A stretch of 64,000 nt of DNA from Paracoccaceae bacterium (GTDB lineage Bacteria; Pseudomonadota; Alphaproteobacteria; Rhodobacterales; Rhodobacteraceae): positions 62,001 through 126,000 of the forward strand of contig CACPBQ010000001.1 of NCBI GenBank assembly GCA_902632125.1. Direction: 5' to 3'. The position numbers and the translations under genes were made by a program. Of the stretch, positions 39,208-50,122 are shown one piece after another. The notes under the pieces are model-generated. The model made no database searches and was not told the origin of the DNA. It saw nothing but the letters and a program-made list of their open reading frames with translations. Positions within the stretch are counted from its first letter, which is position 1. Each line of letters starts with the position of its first letter.

Positions 39208-42200
39208 TCAAGCAACTAAGCTTTCAGCCTTCTTTAAATCAACTGAAACTAACTGGCTCACACCCTGTTCCTGCATTGTAACCCCGAATAGTCTATCCAT
39301 TCTCGACATCGTGATTGCATGATGAGTTATGATCATAAATCGCGTATCAGTTTGACGACACATCTCATCGAGAAGTTCACAAAACCGCGAAACGTTCGCG
39401 TCATCCAAAGGAGCGTCAACCTCGTCTAGAACACAAATTGGGGCTGGGTTAGCTAAGAAAACTGCAAATATCAATGCCAACGCCGTCAAGGTTTGCTCTC
39501 CACCTGATAATAATGATAAAGCTGCTAATTTTTTACCAGGCGGTTGGCACATAATTTCGAGCCCAGCTTCGAGAGGATCATCACTTTCTACAAATTCTAA
39601 ATTTGCTTCACCGCCACCGAAAAGATGCTTAAAAAGCATAGAAAAATTTGAGTTTACTTGTTCAAAGGCGGTAAGAAGCCTTTCACGACCCTCGCTATTG
39701 AGGCTAGCTATACCCGTCCTAAGTGTTTTGATTGCTTGTTCTAAGTCTGCCTTTTCTGCAAATAGTTTTTCATGTTCCTCACTAACTTCTTTTGCGTCAT
39801 CCTCCGCCCGAAGATTTACAGATCCTAATGCTTCTCGCTGTCGCTTTATTTGACCAACTTTTGTTTCTAACGTATCTGCGCTTGGTAAATTTTCACCATC
39901 CAGTTGAAATTCCTCAAGCAAGCTTTCAACCGATAGTCCAAGAGCTTCTCGTATTCGATCTGAAGCTAATTTCAAATTCTGTCGCGCTGCGTCAGATTTT
40001 GCATCACACCTCGCTCTATCTTCGCGTGCCTCCGATGCGACTCTTTCCGCTTCACGTTCCTCTTTAAGAACTGTATTCAACTTTGTCTCGGCCAGAGAAA
40101 GTGAGTCATCAGCTTCAGCTTTTTTCTTTTCAGTTTCCGAAATTGCCAAAACTAAATTTTTACGTTTTTCTTTAATTTTTGAGGGTGTTTTTGAGGCTTC
40201 TTCTAATTCCCACTGTGAGCTATTTTTTCGATCAATTAGTTCCGAAATTCTTTTCTCAGCCGTATCAAGTCGATGAGACCAACCGCTAATTTCTTTTTGC
40301 AACTCTTGAGCTCTCTTAAGTTGTATTTCTCCTTCACGTCTTACCTCGTCATGAAGAGAACGCTTTGTCATCATAGTTACTCGAGCGGCCTCCACATTTA
40401 GTTTGACCTCTTCAACTTGAGAACGCATTGCATTTAAATCTTCGAGCTCAACAAAACTCTTGTTGGCCGAAGCAACTTGTTTTTTTGACAGTTGAGCCTC
40501 TTCTTCATAACGGCGTTTTGATATTTGATAGTTCTCTAATTGTGCTTGTATTAAACTTTTGTCAGACTCCACTTTATTCAATTTTTTGACTGCATCATTT
40601 ACTTCTTGGTCCGCATCTCGCCTTGCAAGCCTTGCAGTTTTTTCTTGCTCACTAACTTTTAAAAGTTTCGCAACCAAATCTTCATGTTTAACACGAGCAG
40701 TCCCTAATTTTTTTTCTAAAACCCCTAATTGAGAATCTAAATCCTCCAATGTATTGACCTGTTGAATTTGTAATGCTGCTGCAGATGGCATATCGCCTGC
40801 CCAAATTTTAAAACCATCCCAACGCCACAAATCGCCTTCTAAGCTGACTAGTCGCTGCCCTGGCTGTAATAACTCATGTAAACTATCGCCTTGCTCACGA
40901 TCAACTAAACCAACATATTTTAGTCGCCTGCTGAGAACCGTAGGTATTTCAACTACATCAGTAAGAAATTTTATACCCTTTGGTAACTGATTTTTGACAG
41001 AAGAATACTCATTCAACTTAACCCACCCAGTTTCATTTTTTTCACTTGATATAGGTGCTCGCAAATCATCAGCCAAAGCTGCTCCAAAAGCTTTCTCAAA
41101 ACCAACTTCAACTCTAACTTCATCAATGATATGAGACTTTTTATTAGAATTTTTTTCAATGAGTTTTTCTAGTGCCATAAATTCGGCTCGGATCGCCTTA
41201 GCTTCTCCTTCTACTTCTGAGCGTTCAAGATTTGCAGCCTCTTCGTTAGATTGCAAAGAAAAACGTTTTTCTTCTAATTGTAAAAGTTGCTCTTCGCATT
41301 TAGATGCGTGTTCTTTTGCAGATTTCTCTTCTAGAACTACATCTGCAACAAGCTTTTCCATTCGCTCTAGTTCAACTAAAGCCTCATTAACTTTTTTATC
41401 AATATTAGCAACTTCTTGATTGTTTTTATTCAAAGCATTTTGACTATCTAACAAAAAACGTTCTAATGACTGATGACGGGCCGCTAATCGTGCCATGTCT
41501 TCGGTTAATTCTGACAGATTAATTTCTTTATCATTCAGAATAGTAGCCGCCTCTTGAACTTCAGAAGAAGCAGTTTCAAGTTCTTCTTCATGTGAACTAA
41601 GCGAAACCTTTAGCGCTTCTTGCTCCTTTGACAAAATCTTGATTGTCTCTAGGGCATCGTTATTCAGACTGTCCTCACGATCAATATCTTGCCCGAGTTG
41701 CTCTATACGAGAAGACAATGTTTCAATTCTGTTTTTTGCTTGGCGCTCTTGCTCTTCCAAAGTTTCCTGCTCAACAATTGAACGTTGAAGCATTGCTGAA
41801 ATAACAGAAGCTTCTTCTCTAAGTGGAGGCACATTCTCACTGGCTATTTCTCGGACTCGTTTTGCTTTGGCAACAAGTGCTTCTGCCTCTGCTGCTATCT
41901 TTGTGTGTGCAATCAATTCATTATCAGCATCAAAGTTTGCTTTATCTGCGTCCCTCCAACGACAATATAATAATGTACCTTCTACTTCACGCAATTGTTC
42001 ACCGAGCACTCTGTACCTTGCTGCTTGTTTCGCTTGTCTTGCAAGTTGTCCTAGCTGGTTTGCTAATTGGTCTAAAACATCTTCTACCCGGACTAAATTT
42101 GTTTCAGCTGCATTTAGTTTAAGTTCTGCTTCATGGCGACGCTGATAAAGACCAGAAATACCAGCTGCCTCTTCTAGAACACGACGGCGACTCTTTGGTT

Positions 42201-42666
42201 TTGCATTAATTAATTCTGCTATTTGACCCTGTCTTACTAATGCTGGGGAATGTGCTCCTGTAGATGCATCAGCAAATAACATTTGCACATCGCGAGCCCG
42301 CACATCCTGCCCATTACTTTTATATGCACTACCCGCCTCACGAGTTATCCGACGTACTATCTCTAAATTGTCTTCATTATTGAAAATACTTGGTGCTGCA
42401 CGTTCTGAATTATCTAAATGCAAAGCGACTTCGGCAAAGTTACGCGCAGGTCGTGTTGCAGCGCCGGCAAAAATAACATCTTCCATACCACCGCCCCGCA
42501 TGGCGGTAGGACGGTTTTCACCCATTACCCAACGTAAAGCCTCTAATAAATTAGATTTGCCACATCCATTTGGACCAACCACCCCAGTCAAACCGTCTTT
42601 AATGATAAGCTCAGTAGGATCTACAAAGCTTTTGAAGCCTGATAACCTTAATTTACTAAATTGCAA
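39208..42666 (-). CDS. smc: chromosome segregation protein SMC
   Basis: KLRLSGFKSFVDPTELIIKDGLTGVVGPNGCGKSNLLEALRWVMGE, LSLLSGGEQTLTALALIFAVF, VLDEVDAPLDDANV; start likely TTG at 42666 with AAGGA SD, not ATG 42795. Confidence 0.97.
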   Translation of the reverse strand: MQFSKLRLSGFKSFVDPTELIIKDGLTGVVGPNGCGKSNLLEALRWVMGENRPTAMRGGGMEDVIFAGAATRPARNFAEVALHLDNSERAAPSIFNNEDNLEIVRRITREAGSAYKSNGQDVRARDVQMLFADASTGAHSPALVRQGQIAELINAKPKSRRRVLEEAAGISGLYQRRHEAELKLNAAETNLVRVEDVLDQLANQLGQLARQAKQAARYRVLGEQLREVEGTLLYCRWRDADKANFDADNELIAHTKIAAEAEALVAKAKRVREIASENVPPLREEASVISAMLQRSIVEQETLEEQERQAKNRIETLSSRIEQLGQDIDREDSLNNDALETIKILSKEQEALKVSLSSHEEELETASSEVQEAATILNDKEINLSELTEDMARLAARHQSLERFLLDSQNALNKNNQEVANIDKKVNEALVELERMEKLVADVVLEEKSAKEHASKCEEQLLQLEEKRFSLQSNEEAANLERSEVEGEAKAIRAEFMALEKLIEKNSNKKSHIIDEVRVEVGFEKAFGAALADDLRAPISSEKNETGWVKLNEYSSVKNQLPKGIKFLTDVVEIPTVLSRRLKYVGLVDREQGDSLHELLQPGQRLVSLEGDLWRWDGFKIWAGDMPSAAALQIQQVNTLEDLDSQLGVLEKKLGTARVKHEDLVAKLLKVSEQEKTARLARRDADQEVNDAVKKLNKVESDKSLIQAQLENYQISKRRYEEEAQLSKKQVASANKSFVELEDLNAMRSQVEEVKLNVEAARVTMMTKRSLHDEVRREGEIQLKRAQELQKEISGWSHRLDTAEKRISELIDRKNSSQWELEEASKTPSKIKEKRKNLVLAISETEKKKAEADDSLSLAETKLNTVLKEEREAERVASEAREDRARCDAKSDAARQNLKLASDRIREALGLSVESLLEEFQLDGENLPSADTLETKVGQIKRQREALGSVNLRAEDDAKEVSEEHEKLFAEKADLEQAIKTLRTGIASLNSEGRERLLTAFEQVNSNFSMLFKHLFGGGEANLEFVESDDPLEAGLEIMCQPPGKKLAALSLLSGGEQTLTALALIFAVFLANPAPICVLDEVDAPLDDANVSRFCELLDEMCRQTDTRFMIITHHAITMSRMDRLFGVTMQEQGVSQLVSVDLKKAESLVA

Positions 42667-42802
42667 TTTTAGCGATTCCTTAGTAATTTCCTGCTGATAA
42701 TAATTATTGCTTTTAAATATGACTACCCCATATCGTACATTTAACACAATTTTACACAATATGTTGCAAATTTTTAAATTACATATACTAGGCAAAGTGT
42801 AA

Positions 42803-43255
42803 ATGAGAGTTTGTATAGAATATGCGTCCCCAAGACATCCAGATATTAAAAAAATTCTTCAATCGAGCCACCAATTAATGCAAGACCTATACCCTGATGA
42901 AACAAATTCATATCTTTCAATTGACGAATTGTGTTCTCCCAATATTCACTTTTTAGGAGCAAGACAAAATGAGAAATATTACGGATGCGGCGCATTAGAA
43001 GTGAAGCCCGATTATGGAGAGCTAAAATCATTTTTTGTGGAACCGGATTTTAGAAGAAAAGGAATTGCCACCTTAATAATGCAAGAGATATTAATCACTT
43101 CTACAAAATTAAATTTAAATACACTGAAACTTGAAACAGGTGTTGGATTAGACGATGCATTGAAATTATACAAACGGTTTGACTTTGAATTATGTGAACC
43201 GTTTGGAAATTATCTTGAAAACGGGTTCTCTATTTTTATGAAAAGAAACTTGTGA
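42803..43255 (+). CDS. GNAT family N-acetyltransferase
   Basis: KSFFVEPDFRRKGIATLIMQEIL...LKLETGVGLDDALKLYKRFDFE. Confidence 0.92.
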   Translation: MRVCIEYASPRHPDIKKILQSSHQLMQDLYPDETNSYLSIDELCSPNIHFLGARQNEKYYGCGALEVKPDYGELKSFFVEPDFRRKGIATLIMQEILITSTKLNLNTLKLETGVGLDDALKLYKRFDFELCEPFGNYLENGFSIFMKRNL

Positions 43256-43315
43256 TAGTACTTCACCAAAAATTTGTTGGGCTCATTATCCCTTTTCCAA
43301 AAACAGTGATAGAAA

Positions 43316-44164
43316 TTAAACGTGAATTCTGGTCAGTAGTTCAACTAATTCACTTCGTTCATTTTCCAAATCGTCCAAAACATTAAAGTGATGTTTTCCT
43401 TTAGATATTATTTTTGAACAGGACCAAGTATGACTTAAATATTTTGCCTGTGATATAAAGGCAGGGCGTTCGTGTTCGCCAACAAATACGGTAACCGGCA
43501 CATTTAATTTCGAATGTAATGCCGGGCTTTCTCTTTTTGCACTATCCACGGTCAATTTAAGTTTTTGGTTCATACTTGTTTTCAGAAGAGGTCTTAAATC
43601 CGCTATTGGTGAGATCGGCACTACATGACACAACCTTTTCAATAAATCTGTTCTTAATTTAGAGCCGGACCACTGATCATTCGAAACCATTCTCGAAACC
43701 AAATGCCCCCCCGCAGAATGGCCGGTTAGTGAAATAAATCCTTCATATTTATCCAATACATAGCATATTAGATCTTTTATTTGCCCATTTATATCGGAAA
43801 TTTTTACATTTGGACATAGATCGTAGGAAGGAATTATAAATCTAAATCCATGAGCTAAAACACCGGATGCGAAGTGAGACCAATATGACTTATCAAAATC
43901 AATCCAGTAACCCCCATGAACAAATACAACTGTTCCCAAGGGTTTTTTTTGAGGTAAAAAAAGATCGAATTTTTGTCGAATTGAGGGGCCATAAGAAATG
44001 TCCAACTTCGCCAATCCACTCTTTAAACTAACTTTTCTGAATAGTGCAGCTTTTGCTATCCAATCTTGAACTATTTCTTCTGAATTAGCTATGAAGGCAG
44101 CGTTTGCATATGCTTCGTCATTTTCGTTTATATTTGTCATAATAATTAATACCGCTATAGACAA
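43316..44164 (-). CDS. alpha/beta hydrolase (BD-FAE/kynurenine formamidase-like)
   Basis: VVFVHGGYWIDFDKSYWSHFASGVLAHGF, ISLTGHSAGGHLVSRM. Confidence 0.88.
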   Translation of the reverse strand: MSIAVLIIMTNINENDEAYANAAFIANSEEIVQDWIAKAALFRKVSLKSGLAKLDISYGPSIRQKFDLFLPQKKPLGTVVFVHGGYWIDFDKSYWSHFASGVLAHGFRFIIPSYDLCPNVKISDINGQIKDLICYVLDKYEGFISLTGHSAGGHLVSRMVSNDQWSGSKLRTDLLKRLCHVVPISPIADLRPLLKTSMNQKLKLTVDSAKRESPALHSKLNVPVTVFVGEHERPAFISQAKYLSHTWSCSKIISKGKHHFNVLDDLENERSELVELLTRIHV

Positions 44165-44215
44165 AATAAGGCAGAATTGGTTTTGTTATGTCAAAGTAAA
44201 AATAGGAGATTGGGA

Positions 44216-45694
44216 ATGTTAGATGATTTGACAAACTTGCAAGCCTTACTGAAAGATCCAACTCTTTTGGCCACAAAAGGTTATCTAGCTGGTGAGTGGT
44301 GCGAAGGACAAGATGGCCAAACCTTCCCAGTATACAATCCTGCTCGCGGTGACGTGATAATCGATGTTGCAGATATATCAAGAACCCAGACAGCTGAAGC
44401 TATTTCTATTGCTGAAAAAGCTCAAAAATTATGGGCTGCTAGACCAGCCAAAGAACGCAGCAATTTACTTCGAAACTGGTATAATTTGATGATGGAAAAT
44501 CAAGAGGATTTAGCAATCGTCCTGACTGCTGAACAAGGTAAACCTATTGAGGAAGCAAAGGGTGAGATTGCCTACGGCGCTTCTTTTATCGAATTTTTTG
44601 CTGAAGAAGCAAAAAGAGTTCACGGAGAAACAATACCAGGCCATCAAAGTGACAAACGAATTACCGTTTTAAAACAACCCGTTGGCGTTGCAGCATCTAT
44701 TACACCTTGGAATTTTCCAAATGCTATGATCACTAGGAAAGCAGGACCAGCACTAGCAGCTGGATGTGCTTTTGTTGCGCGGCCTGCTGCAGAAACTCCA
44801 TTATCCGCACTGGCTATGGGCGTTCTAGCCGATAGAGCAGGTCTTCCAAAAGGAATTTTATCAATAATTCCATCCTCGCGATCATCTGAAATTGGAAAAG
44901 AATTCTGCGAAAACCCAATTATCAGAAAACTTACTTTTACAGGTTCAACCGAGGTCGGCAGAATTCTACTTAAACAAGCGTCTGAACAAATTATGAAGTG
45001 CTCAATGGAATTGGGGGGAAATGCCCCATTTATTGTCTTTGACGATGCAGACATTGATGCTGCCGTCGAAGGGGCAATTATGTGTAAATTTAGAAATAAT
45101 GGACAAACATGTGTTTGCGCCAATCGTATTTACGTTCAATCAGGAGTTTATAACGAATTTGCTAAAAAATTATCATTAGCTGTTTCACAAATGAAGGTTG
45201 GGGATGGCTTAGCTATTGGAACTGCACTTGGACCTCTAATAAACAGCGCAGCTATACAGAAAGTGCAGGAACATATTGAAGATGCAAAGTCAAAGGGAGC
45301 GCAGGTTATATTAGGAGGCGAAACAATCCAAGGGCCAGGTAACTTTTTAACACCAACAATTGTAACACAAGCAAGAAGAGATATGCTCGTATCAAAAGAG
45401 GAAACATTCGGCCCATTCGCACCACTTTTTGAATTTGAAAATGAAGATGAAGTTATAGAATTAGCAAACGACACTATATTTGGCTTGGCTTCTTACTTTT
45501 ATGCAAAAGATTTAAGCCGCGTCTATAAGGTCGCAGAAGCTTTAGAATATGGGATCGTAGGCGTGAATACAGGAATTATCTCAACAGAAGTCGCTCCGTT
45601 TGGAGGAGTAAAACAATCTGGACTGGGTAGAGAGGGTAGTCACCATGGAATAGATGACTACCTGGAAATGAAGTATATCTGCATGTCGGTTTAA
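44216..45694 (+). CDS. gabD: NAD(P)-dependent succinate-semialdehyde dehydrogenase
   Basis: FTGSTEVGRILLKQA, MELGGNAPFIVFDDADIDAAVEG, NNGQTCVCANRIYVQ, APFGGVKQSGLGREGSHHGIDDYLEMKYI; start moved to MLDDL (SD AGGAGATTGGG). Confidence 0.95.
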   Translation: MLDDLTNLQALLKDPTLLATKGYLAGEWCEGQDGQTFPVYNPARGDVIIDVADISRTQTAEAISIAEKAQKLWAARPAKERSNLLRNWYNLMMENQEDLAIVLTAEQGKPIEEAKGEIAYGASFIEFFAEEAKRVHGETIPGHQSDKRITVLKQPVGVAASITPWNFPNAMITRKAGPALAAGCAFVARPAAETPLSALAMGVLADRAGLPKGILSIIPSSRSSEIGKEFCENPIIRKLTFTGSTEVGRILLKQASEQIMKCSMELGGNAPFIVFDDADIDAAVEGAIMCKFRNNGQTCVCANRIYVQSGVYNEFAKKLSLAVSQMKVGDGLAIGTALGPLINSAAIQKVQEHIEDAKSKGAQVILGGETIQGPGNFLTPTIVTQARRDMLVSKEETFGPFAPLFEFENEDEVIELANDTIFGLASYFYAKDLSRVYKVAEALEYGIVGVNTGIISTEVAPFGGVKQSGLGREGSHHGIDDYLEMKYICMSV

Positions 45695-45766
45695 ATATTG
45701 TGAATTAGGAACAAAGTAAATTACCAGATGCAGTTTCAGGCACAGCTTTAGTTATCAAGGTCGCTA

Positions 45767-46672
45767 ATGGTTTCAAAGCGTAAAGTTAATAATATAAACG
45801 GTTGGATAATTATCGACAAACCTGCCGGCATCACATCAACCGGTGTGGTGAGTAAAATAAAGCGGGCTTTTAACGCAAAAAAAGTTGGACATGCTGGTAC
45901 GCTAGATCCAGATGCCACAGGTGTTTTGCCAATTGCTCTAGGTGAAGCAACAAAAACTATTCCCCACATCATGGATGAGATAAAATCATATCATTTTTGT
46001 ATAAAATTCGGTGAAGCAACGGATACTGATGACGCAACCGGTGAGATTATTAACACAAGCAATAATCGTCCAAAAGACGATAAGATCTCTGCTCTTTTAC
46101 CGAAATATACAGGGTTTATAGAGCAAACACCTCCTAATTATTCAGCAATCAAAGTTAAAGGAGTTCGAGCCTATGATTTAGCCCGTTCAGGAAAAAATTT
46201 AAATTTAAAAGCTCGCTCCCTCTTTGTGAAAGAGCTTAAGTTTTTAGAGCGCGTTGATGATGATCACGCTTTACTTCAGTTGACATGTGGAAAAGGTGGA
46301 TATGTGAGATCAATCGCTCGAGATCTTGGCAAAGACTTAAAATGTTTTGCCCATGTAAAATGGCTAAAACGCATATGGTCAGGACCATTTGAATTAAAAA
46401 ATTCTATTTCACTTAATAAACTTGACGAAGTACGAGAATTACCTTCCTTGAAACGACTTTTACAGCCACTTGAAGTTGGCTTGCAAAACTTACCTTTTGT
46501 AACATGCAGCACAAAAGATGTGGGTCACATAGCAAATGGAAGATCGATTATTGTCAGGCCAACGGAGATTGAGGCAAACAAAATATGTTGGATTGAATGT
46601 AATGGAAGAGCATTAGCTCTAGGAACCGTAAAAGACAGTCAGTTTTATCCATCACGTGTCCTCAATATTTAA
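45767..46672 (+). CDS. truB: tRNA pseudouridine(55) synthase
   Basis: GWIIIDKPAGITSTGVVSKIKRAFNAKKVGHAGTLDPDATGVLPIALGEATK. Confidence 0.97.
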   Translation: MVSKRKVNNINGWIIIDKPAGITSTGVVSKIKRAFNAKKVGHAGTLDPDATGVLPIALGEATKTIPHIMDEIKSYHFCIKFGEATDTDDATGEIINTSNNRPKDDKISALLPKYTGFIEQTPPNYSAIKVKGVRAYDLARSGKNLNLKARSLFVKELKFLERVDDDHALLQLTCGKGGYVRSIARDLGKDLKCFAHVKWLKRIWSGPFELKNSISLNKLDEVRELPSLKRLLQPLEVGLQNLPFVTCSTKDVGHIANGRSIIVRPTEIEANKICWIECNGRALALGTVKDSQFYPSRVLNI

Positions 46673-46692
46673 AACTAAATTGAGATCAAATC

Positions 46693-47229
46693 ATGAAAAA
46701 TCCAAATTTAATTATAAAATATTATCAAAACGAAGACGCAAATTCCAAAGCTGTCTATTCAAGTTGTGAAAAATACAGATATAGTCTTACTCGCATTTGG
46801 AATAAGAAAGCAGAAAAATTGCATTTTGTAATGCTCAATCCTTCCACGGCGACAGAAATTCAAAACGACCCTACAGTTGAACGATGTGAACGAAGAGCGC
46901 GTACTTTAAATTTTGGATCTTTCAGGGTCACTAATATCTTTGCATGGAGAGATACAGATCCAAAAAAAATGAAACGTGCGAAAGATCCTGTGGGCGTGCA
47001 GAATAACAAAGCTATTCTTGATGGGTGCCAATGGTCGGATTGTACTATTGCCGCCTGGGGTAACCATGGCTTACATTTAGACAGAGGAAATTACGTAATA
47101 GAATTATTAAAAAAATGTGGCAAACCGATTTTCCACTTGGGCATTTCTAAAGTTGGCCAACCCAAACACCCTCTTTATATCTCATATAATATCCTTCCAA
47201 CAGTGTGGCTAGGCAATAATAAAGTTTAA
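46693..47229 (+). CDS. DUF1643 domain-containing protein
   Basis: YRYSLTRIWNKKAEKLHFVMLNPSTATEIQNDPTVERCERRA...FRVTNIFAWRDTDPK...AAWGNHG. Confidence 0.92.
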   Translation: MKNPNLIIKYYQNEDANSKAVYSSCEKYRYSLTRIWNKKAEKLHFVMLNPSTATEIQNDPTVERCERRARTLNFGSFRVTNIFAWRDTDPKKMKRAKDPVGVQNNKAILDGCQWSDCTIAAWGNHGLHLDRGNYVIELLKKCGKPIFHLGISKVGQPKHPLYISYNILPTVWLGNNKV

Positions 47230-47349
47230 CCCAAAAAGTTTTTTGATTCAGAATACAGCCTGACAAAAACCAAATATTTTACTATTTGGACTTTCCAATT
47301 AAAAAAAAATGAGATACGCCCGTGATCTTATTAAAACCTTGAGAATCTC

Positions 47350-47369
47350 GGCTGGACGTCATCCCGGCC
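47350..47369 (+). promoter_or_regulatory. hairpin in the rpsO 5' leader, candidate S15 autoregulatory element
   Basis: GGCTGG-ACGTCATC-CCGGCC stem (one G-U pair) upstream of the AGGAG SD of rpsO. Confidence 0.35.
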
Positions 47370-47403
47370 TACGCTATAAAATTTGACCTAACAGGAGAAT
47401 TAG

Positions 47404-47673
47404 ATGTCGATAACTGCTGAAGAAAAAGCGAAAGTCATAAGTGATTTTGCAACTAAAAAGGGCGACACTGGGTCACCCGAAGTCCAAATCGCAATTTTAA
47501 CTTCAAGAATAAATACTTTGACAGAACATTTCAAAGAACATCAAAAAGATAACCATGGCCGTCGAGGCCTCTTGAAGATGGTTGCCCAAAGAAGAAAACT
47601 TCTAGATTATCTTAAAGGTAAAGAAGAGACACGTTATCAAACTGTGATTAAAAAGCTCGGAATACGACGTTAA
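47404..47673 (+). CDS. rpsO: 30S ribosomal protein S15
   Basis: [71 protein letters not shown]. Confidence 0.99.
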   Translation: MSITAEEKAKVISDFATKKGDTGSPEVQIAILTSRINTLTEHFKEHQKDNHGRRGLLKMVAQRRKLLDYLKGKEETRYQTVIKKLGIRR

Positions 47674-47803
47674 AAATATAAAACTCTCTGGGAAAATTAT
47701 TGAGAAATCAAGTTCATTTTATTCGCAACTACTGCATTTGAATAAATCATTTCCTTTTCGATAAAACTAATATAATTGCCATTCATCTGAAATCTGGCGC
47801 CCA

Positions 47804-47873
47804 GACCCAGCGCCCGAAATACAAGATACTGGGTCAGAGGGAATCCGCCCTCTACGTTAAAGGCCTTTCGGCC
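47804..47873 (+). promoter_or_regulatory. structured pnp 5' leader with three consecutive hairpins
   Basis: GACCCAG...CTGGGTC; AGAGGG-AATCCG-CCCTCT; GGCC-TTTC-GGCC, ending before the AGGAAG SD. Confidence 0.5.
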
Positions 47874-47889
47874 ATTTTAGGAAGATAAG

Positions 47890-50037
47890 ATGTTTAAAGA
47901 ATTTAAAAAAAATATGAAATGGGGTGAGGAAACCCTAACACTAGAAACTGGAAAAGTAGCTCGTCAAGCCGATGGTACTGTGATCGCAACTTTGGGTGAA
48001 ACTTCTGTAATGGCAAATGTGACATTTGCAAAGGAAATGAAAGAAGGACAGGACTTCTTCCCTCTGACAGTTCACTATCAAGAAAAGTATTATGCAGCTG
48101 GGAAAATACCTGGGGGATTTTTTAAAAGAGAAGCTCGCCCTACTGAAAAAGAAACTCTCACTGCACGTTTGATCGATCGACCCATGCGTCCATTGTTCGT
48201 TGAAGGCTTCAAGCATGAAGTTTTAGTTATGTGCACAGTATTATCCCATGATTTAGTTAATGATCCAGATATTGTCGCTTTGATTGCGGCCTCAGCTGCT
48301 TTAACCATCTCTGGAGTGCCATTTATGGGACCCGTAGGTGCCGCAAGGGTAGGGTATGTCGACGGCGAATATATCTTGAACCCAGAAGTTGAAGATATGG
48401 ATCAGCTTAGAACCAACCCCGAGCAGAGACTAGATTTGGTCGTGGCCGGCACAAAAGATGCAGTGATGATGGTTGAGTCCGAAGCTTATGAATTAACTGA
48501 AGATGAAATGTTGGGAGCAGTAAATTTTGCTCATGAACAAATCCAACCTGTGATTGATCTCATAATTGAATTAGCCGAAGACGCAGCAAATGAACCTTTT
48601 GATTTCAAAGCTCCTGATTATTCGGATCTGTATAACGCGATTAAAAAGGCAGGCGAGAAAAGCATGCGAAGTGCTTTTTCTTTAAAGGATAAACAGGAGA
48701 GAGTAGCTGCAGTATCAGACGCGAGAGAGTCTATAAGATCTAGCCTAGACGAAGACCAATTAGAAGATCCTAATTTGGGATCAGCTATGAAAAAACTAGA
48801 AGCCTCAATATTAAGAGGGGATGTTGTAAAAACGGGCAAACGTATCGATGGAAGAAAGACAACTGATGTTCGAGACATCGTTTGTGAGACAGGTTTTCTT
48901 CCAAGAACCCATGGATCAGCTCTTTTCACTAGAGGAGAAACACAAGGACTAGTTGTAACGACCCTCGGTACTGGAGACGATGAGCAAATAATCGACGCTC
49001 TGCATGGTAACTTTCGGTCTAATTTTCTTCTGCATTATAACTTTCCTCCATACTCAGTAGGTGAAGTTGGTAGAGTGGGCTCACCCGGTCGAAGAGAGAT
49101 AGGCCACGGCAAACTGGCATGGAGAGCTTTACAAGCGGTCTTGCCAGCTGCGACCGACTTTCCATACACTATACGTGTTGTTTCTGAAATTACAGAATCA
49201 AACGGATCATCATCTATGGCATCTGTTTGCGGCGGTTCACTTTCCATGATGGATGCTGGCGTGCCACTCAAAGCTCCGGTAGCGGGTGTTGCAATGGGCT
49301 TGATACTAGAAGAAGACAATTCATATGCAATCTTAACAGACATTTTAGGCGACGAAGATCACCTAGGCGATATGGATTTTAAAGTAGCTGGTACAGAAAA
49401 TGGTATTACTTCACTTCAAATGGATATCAAAGTTGCAGGTATTACCCCCGAAATTATGAAAAATGCCCTTGCACAGGCAAAGGATGGCAGAATGCACATC
49501 CTCGGAGAAATGTCTAAATCTATTTCTGAGGCCGGGTCATTCTCTGTTCATGCGCCCAAAATAGAGACCATGCAAATTCCTACCGATAAAATCCGAGAAG
49601 TTATTGGTTCAGGAGGAAAAGTAATAAGAGAAATAGTGGAGACATCAGGAGCCAAAGTTGATATCAACGACGATGGACAAATCAAGATCGCTTCCAATGA
49701 CGCAGACGCTATAAAGAATGCTTACGATATGATATACTCAATTGTAGCTGAACCAGAAGTTGGCGAAATATACACTGGTAAGGTTGTCAAGGTTGTCGAT
49801 TTTGGCGCATTTGTAAACTTCTTTGGCAAAAGAGATGGCTTGGTGCATGTTAGTCAGATAGAAAATCGCCGCATAAATCATCCATCTGATGTTCTTAAGG
49901 AAGGTCAGGAAGTTAAAGTAAAGCTACTTGGCTTTGATGACAGAGGCAAAGTTCGGTTGTCTATGAAAGTAGTAGACCAAGAGACTGGTGAGGAAATAAA
50001 AGAAGATAAAAAAGAAAAAAGCGACGATAAAGAGTAA
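47890..50037 (+). CDS. pnp: polyribonucleotide nucleotidyltransferase
   Basis: RNase PH domains, KH ([30 protein letters not shown]) and S1 ([33 protein letters not shown]). Confidence 0.99.
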   Translation: MFKEFKKNMKWGEETLTLETGKVARQADGTVIATLGETSVMANVTFAKEMKEGQDFFPLTVHYQEKYYAAGKIPGGFFKREARPTEKETLTARLIDRPMRPLFVEGFKHEVLVMCTVLSHDLVNDPDIVALIAASAALTISGVPFMGPVGAARVGYVDGEYILNPEVEDMDQLRTNPEQRLDLVVAGTKDAVMMVESEAYELTEDEMLGAVNFAHEQIQPVIDLIIELAEDAANEPFDFKAPDYSDLYNAIKKAGEKSMRSAFSLKDKQERVAAVSDARESIRSSLDEDQLEDPNLGSAMKKLEASILRGDVVKTGKRIDGRKTTDVRDIVCETGFLPRTHGSALFTRGETQGLVVTTLGTGDDEQIIDALHGNFRSNFLLHYNFPPYSVGEVGRVGSPGRREIGHGKLAWRALQAVLPAATDFPYTIRVVSEITESNGSSSMASVCGGSLSMMDAGVPLKAPVAGVAMGLILEEDNSYAILTDILGDEDHLGDMDFKVAGTENGITSLQMDIKVAGITPEIMKNALAQAKDGRMHILGEMSKSISEAGSFSVHAPKIETMQIPTDKIREVIGSGGKVIREIVETSGAKVDINDDGQIKIASNDADAIKNAYDMIYSIVAEPEVGEIYTGKVVKVVDFGAFVNFFGKRDGLVHVSQIENRRINHPSDVLKEGQEVKVKLLGFDDRGKVRLSMKVVDQETGEEIKEDKKEKSDDKE

Positions 50038-50058
50038 AATCCAAACTCGTTAGTTCAC

Positions 50059-50091
50059 AAGCCCCAAAGCAAATGTTTTGGGGCTTTTTTT
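50059..50091 (+). terminator. rho-independent terminator downstream of pnp
   Basis: AAGCCCCAAA-gcaaatgt-TTTGGGGCTT followed by TTTTT. Confidence 0.92.
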
Positions 50092-50122
50092 ATGGATGCA
50101 TTTTTTTAAAAATAAATTAACG

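Noticed and set aside
41823-42145. + strand ORFs inside smc
   Set aside because: Shadow ORFs opposite the coiled-coil coding region.
44644-45123. 159-aa ORF antisense to gabD (also 45148-45474)
   Set aside because: Shadow ORFs of a strongly coding + strand gene; no start context or domain.
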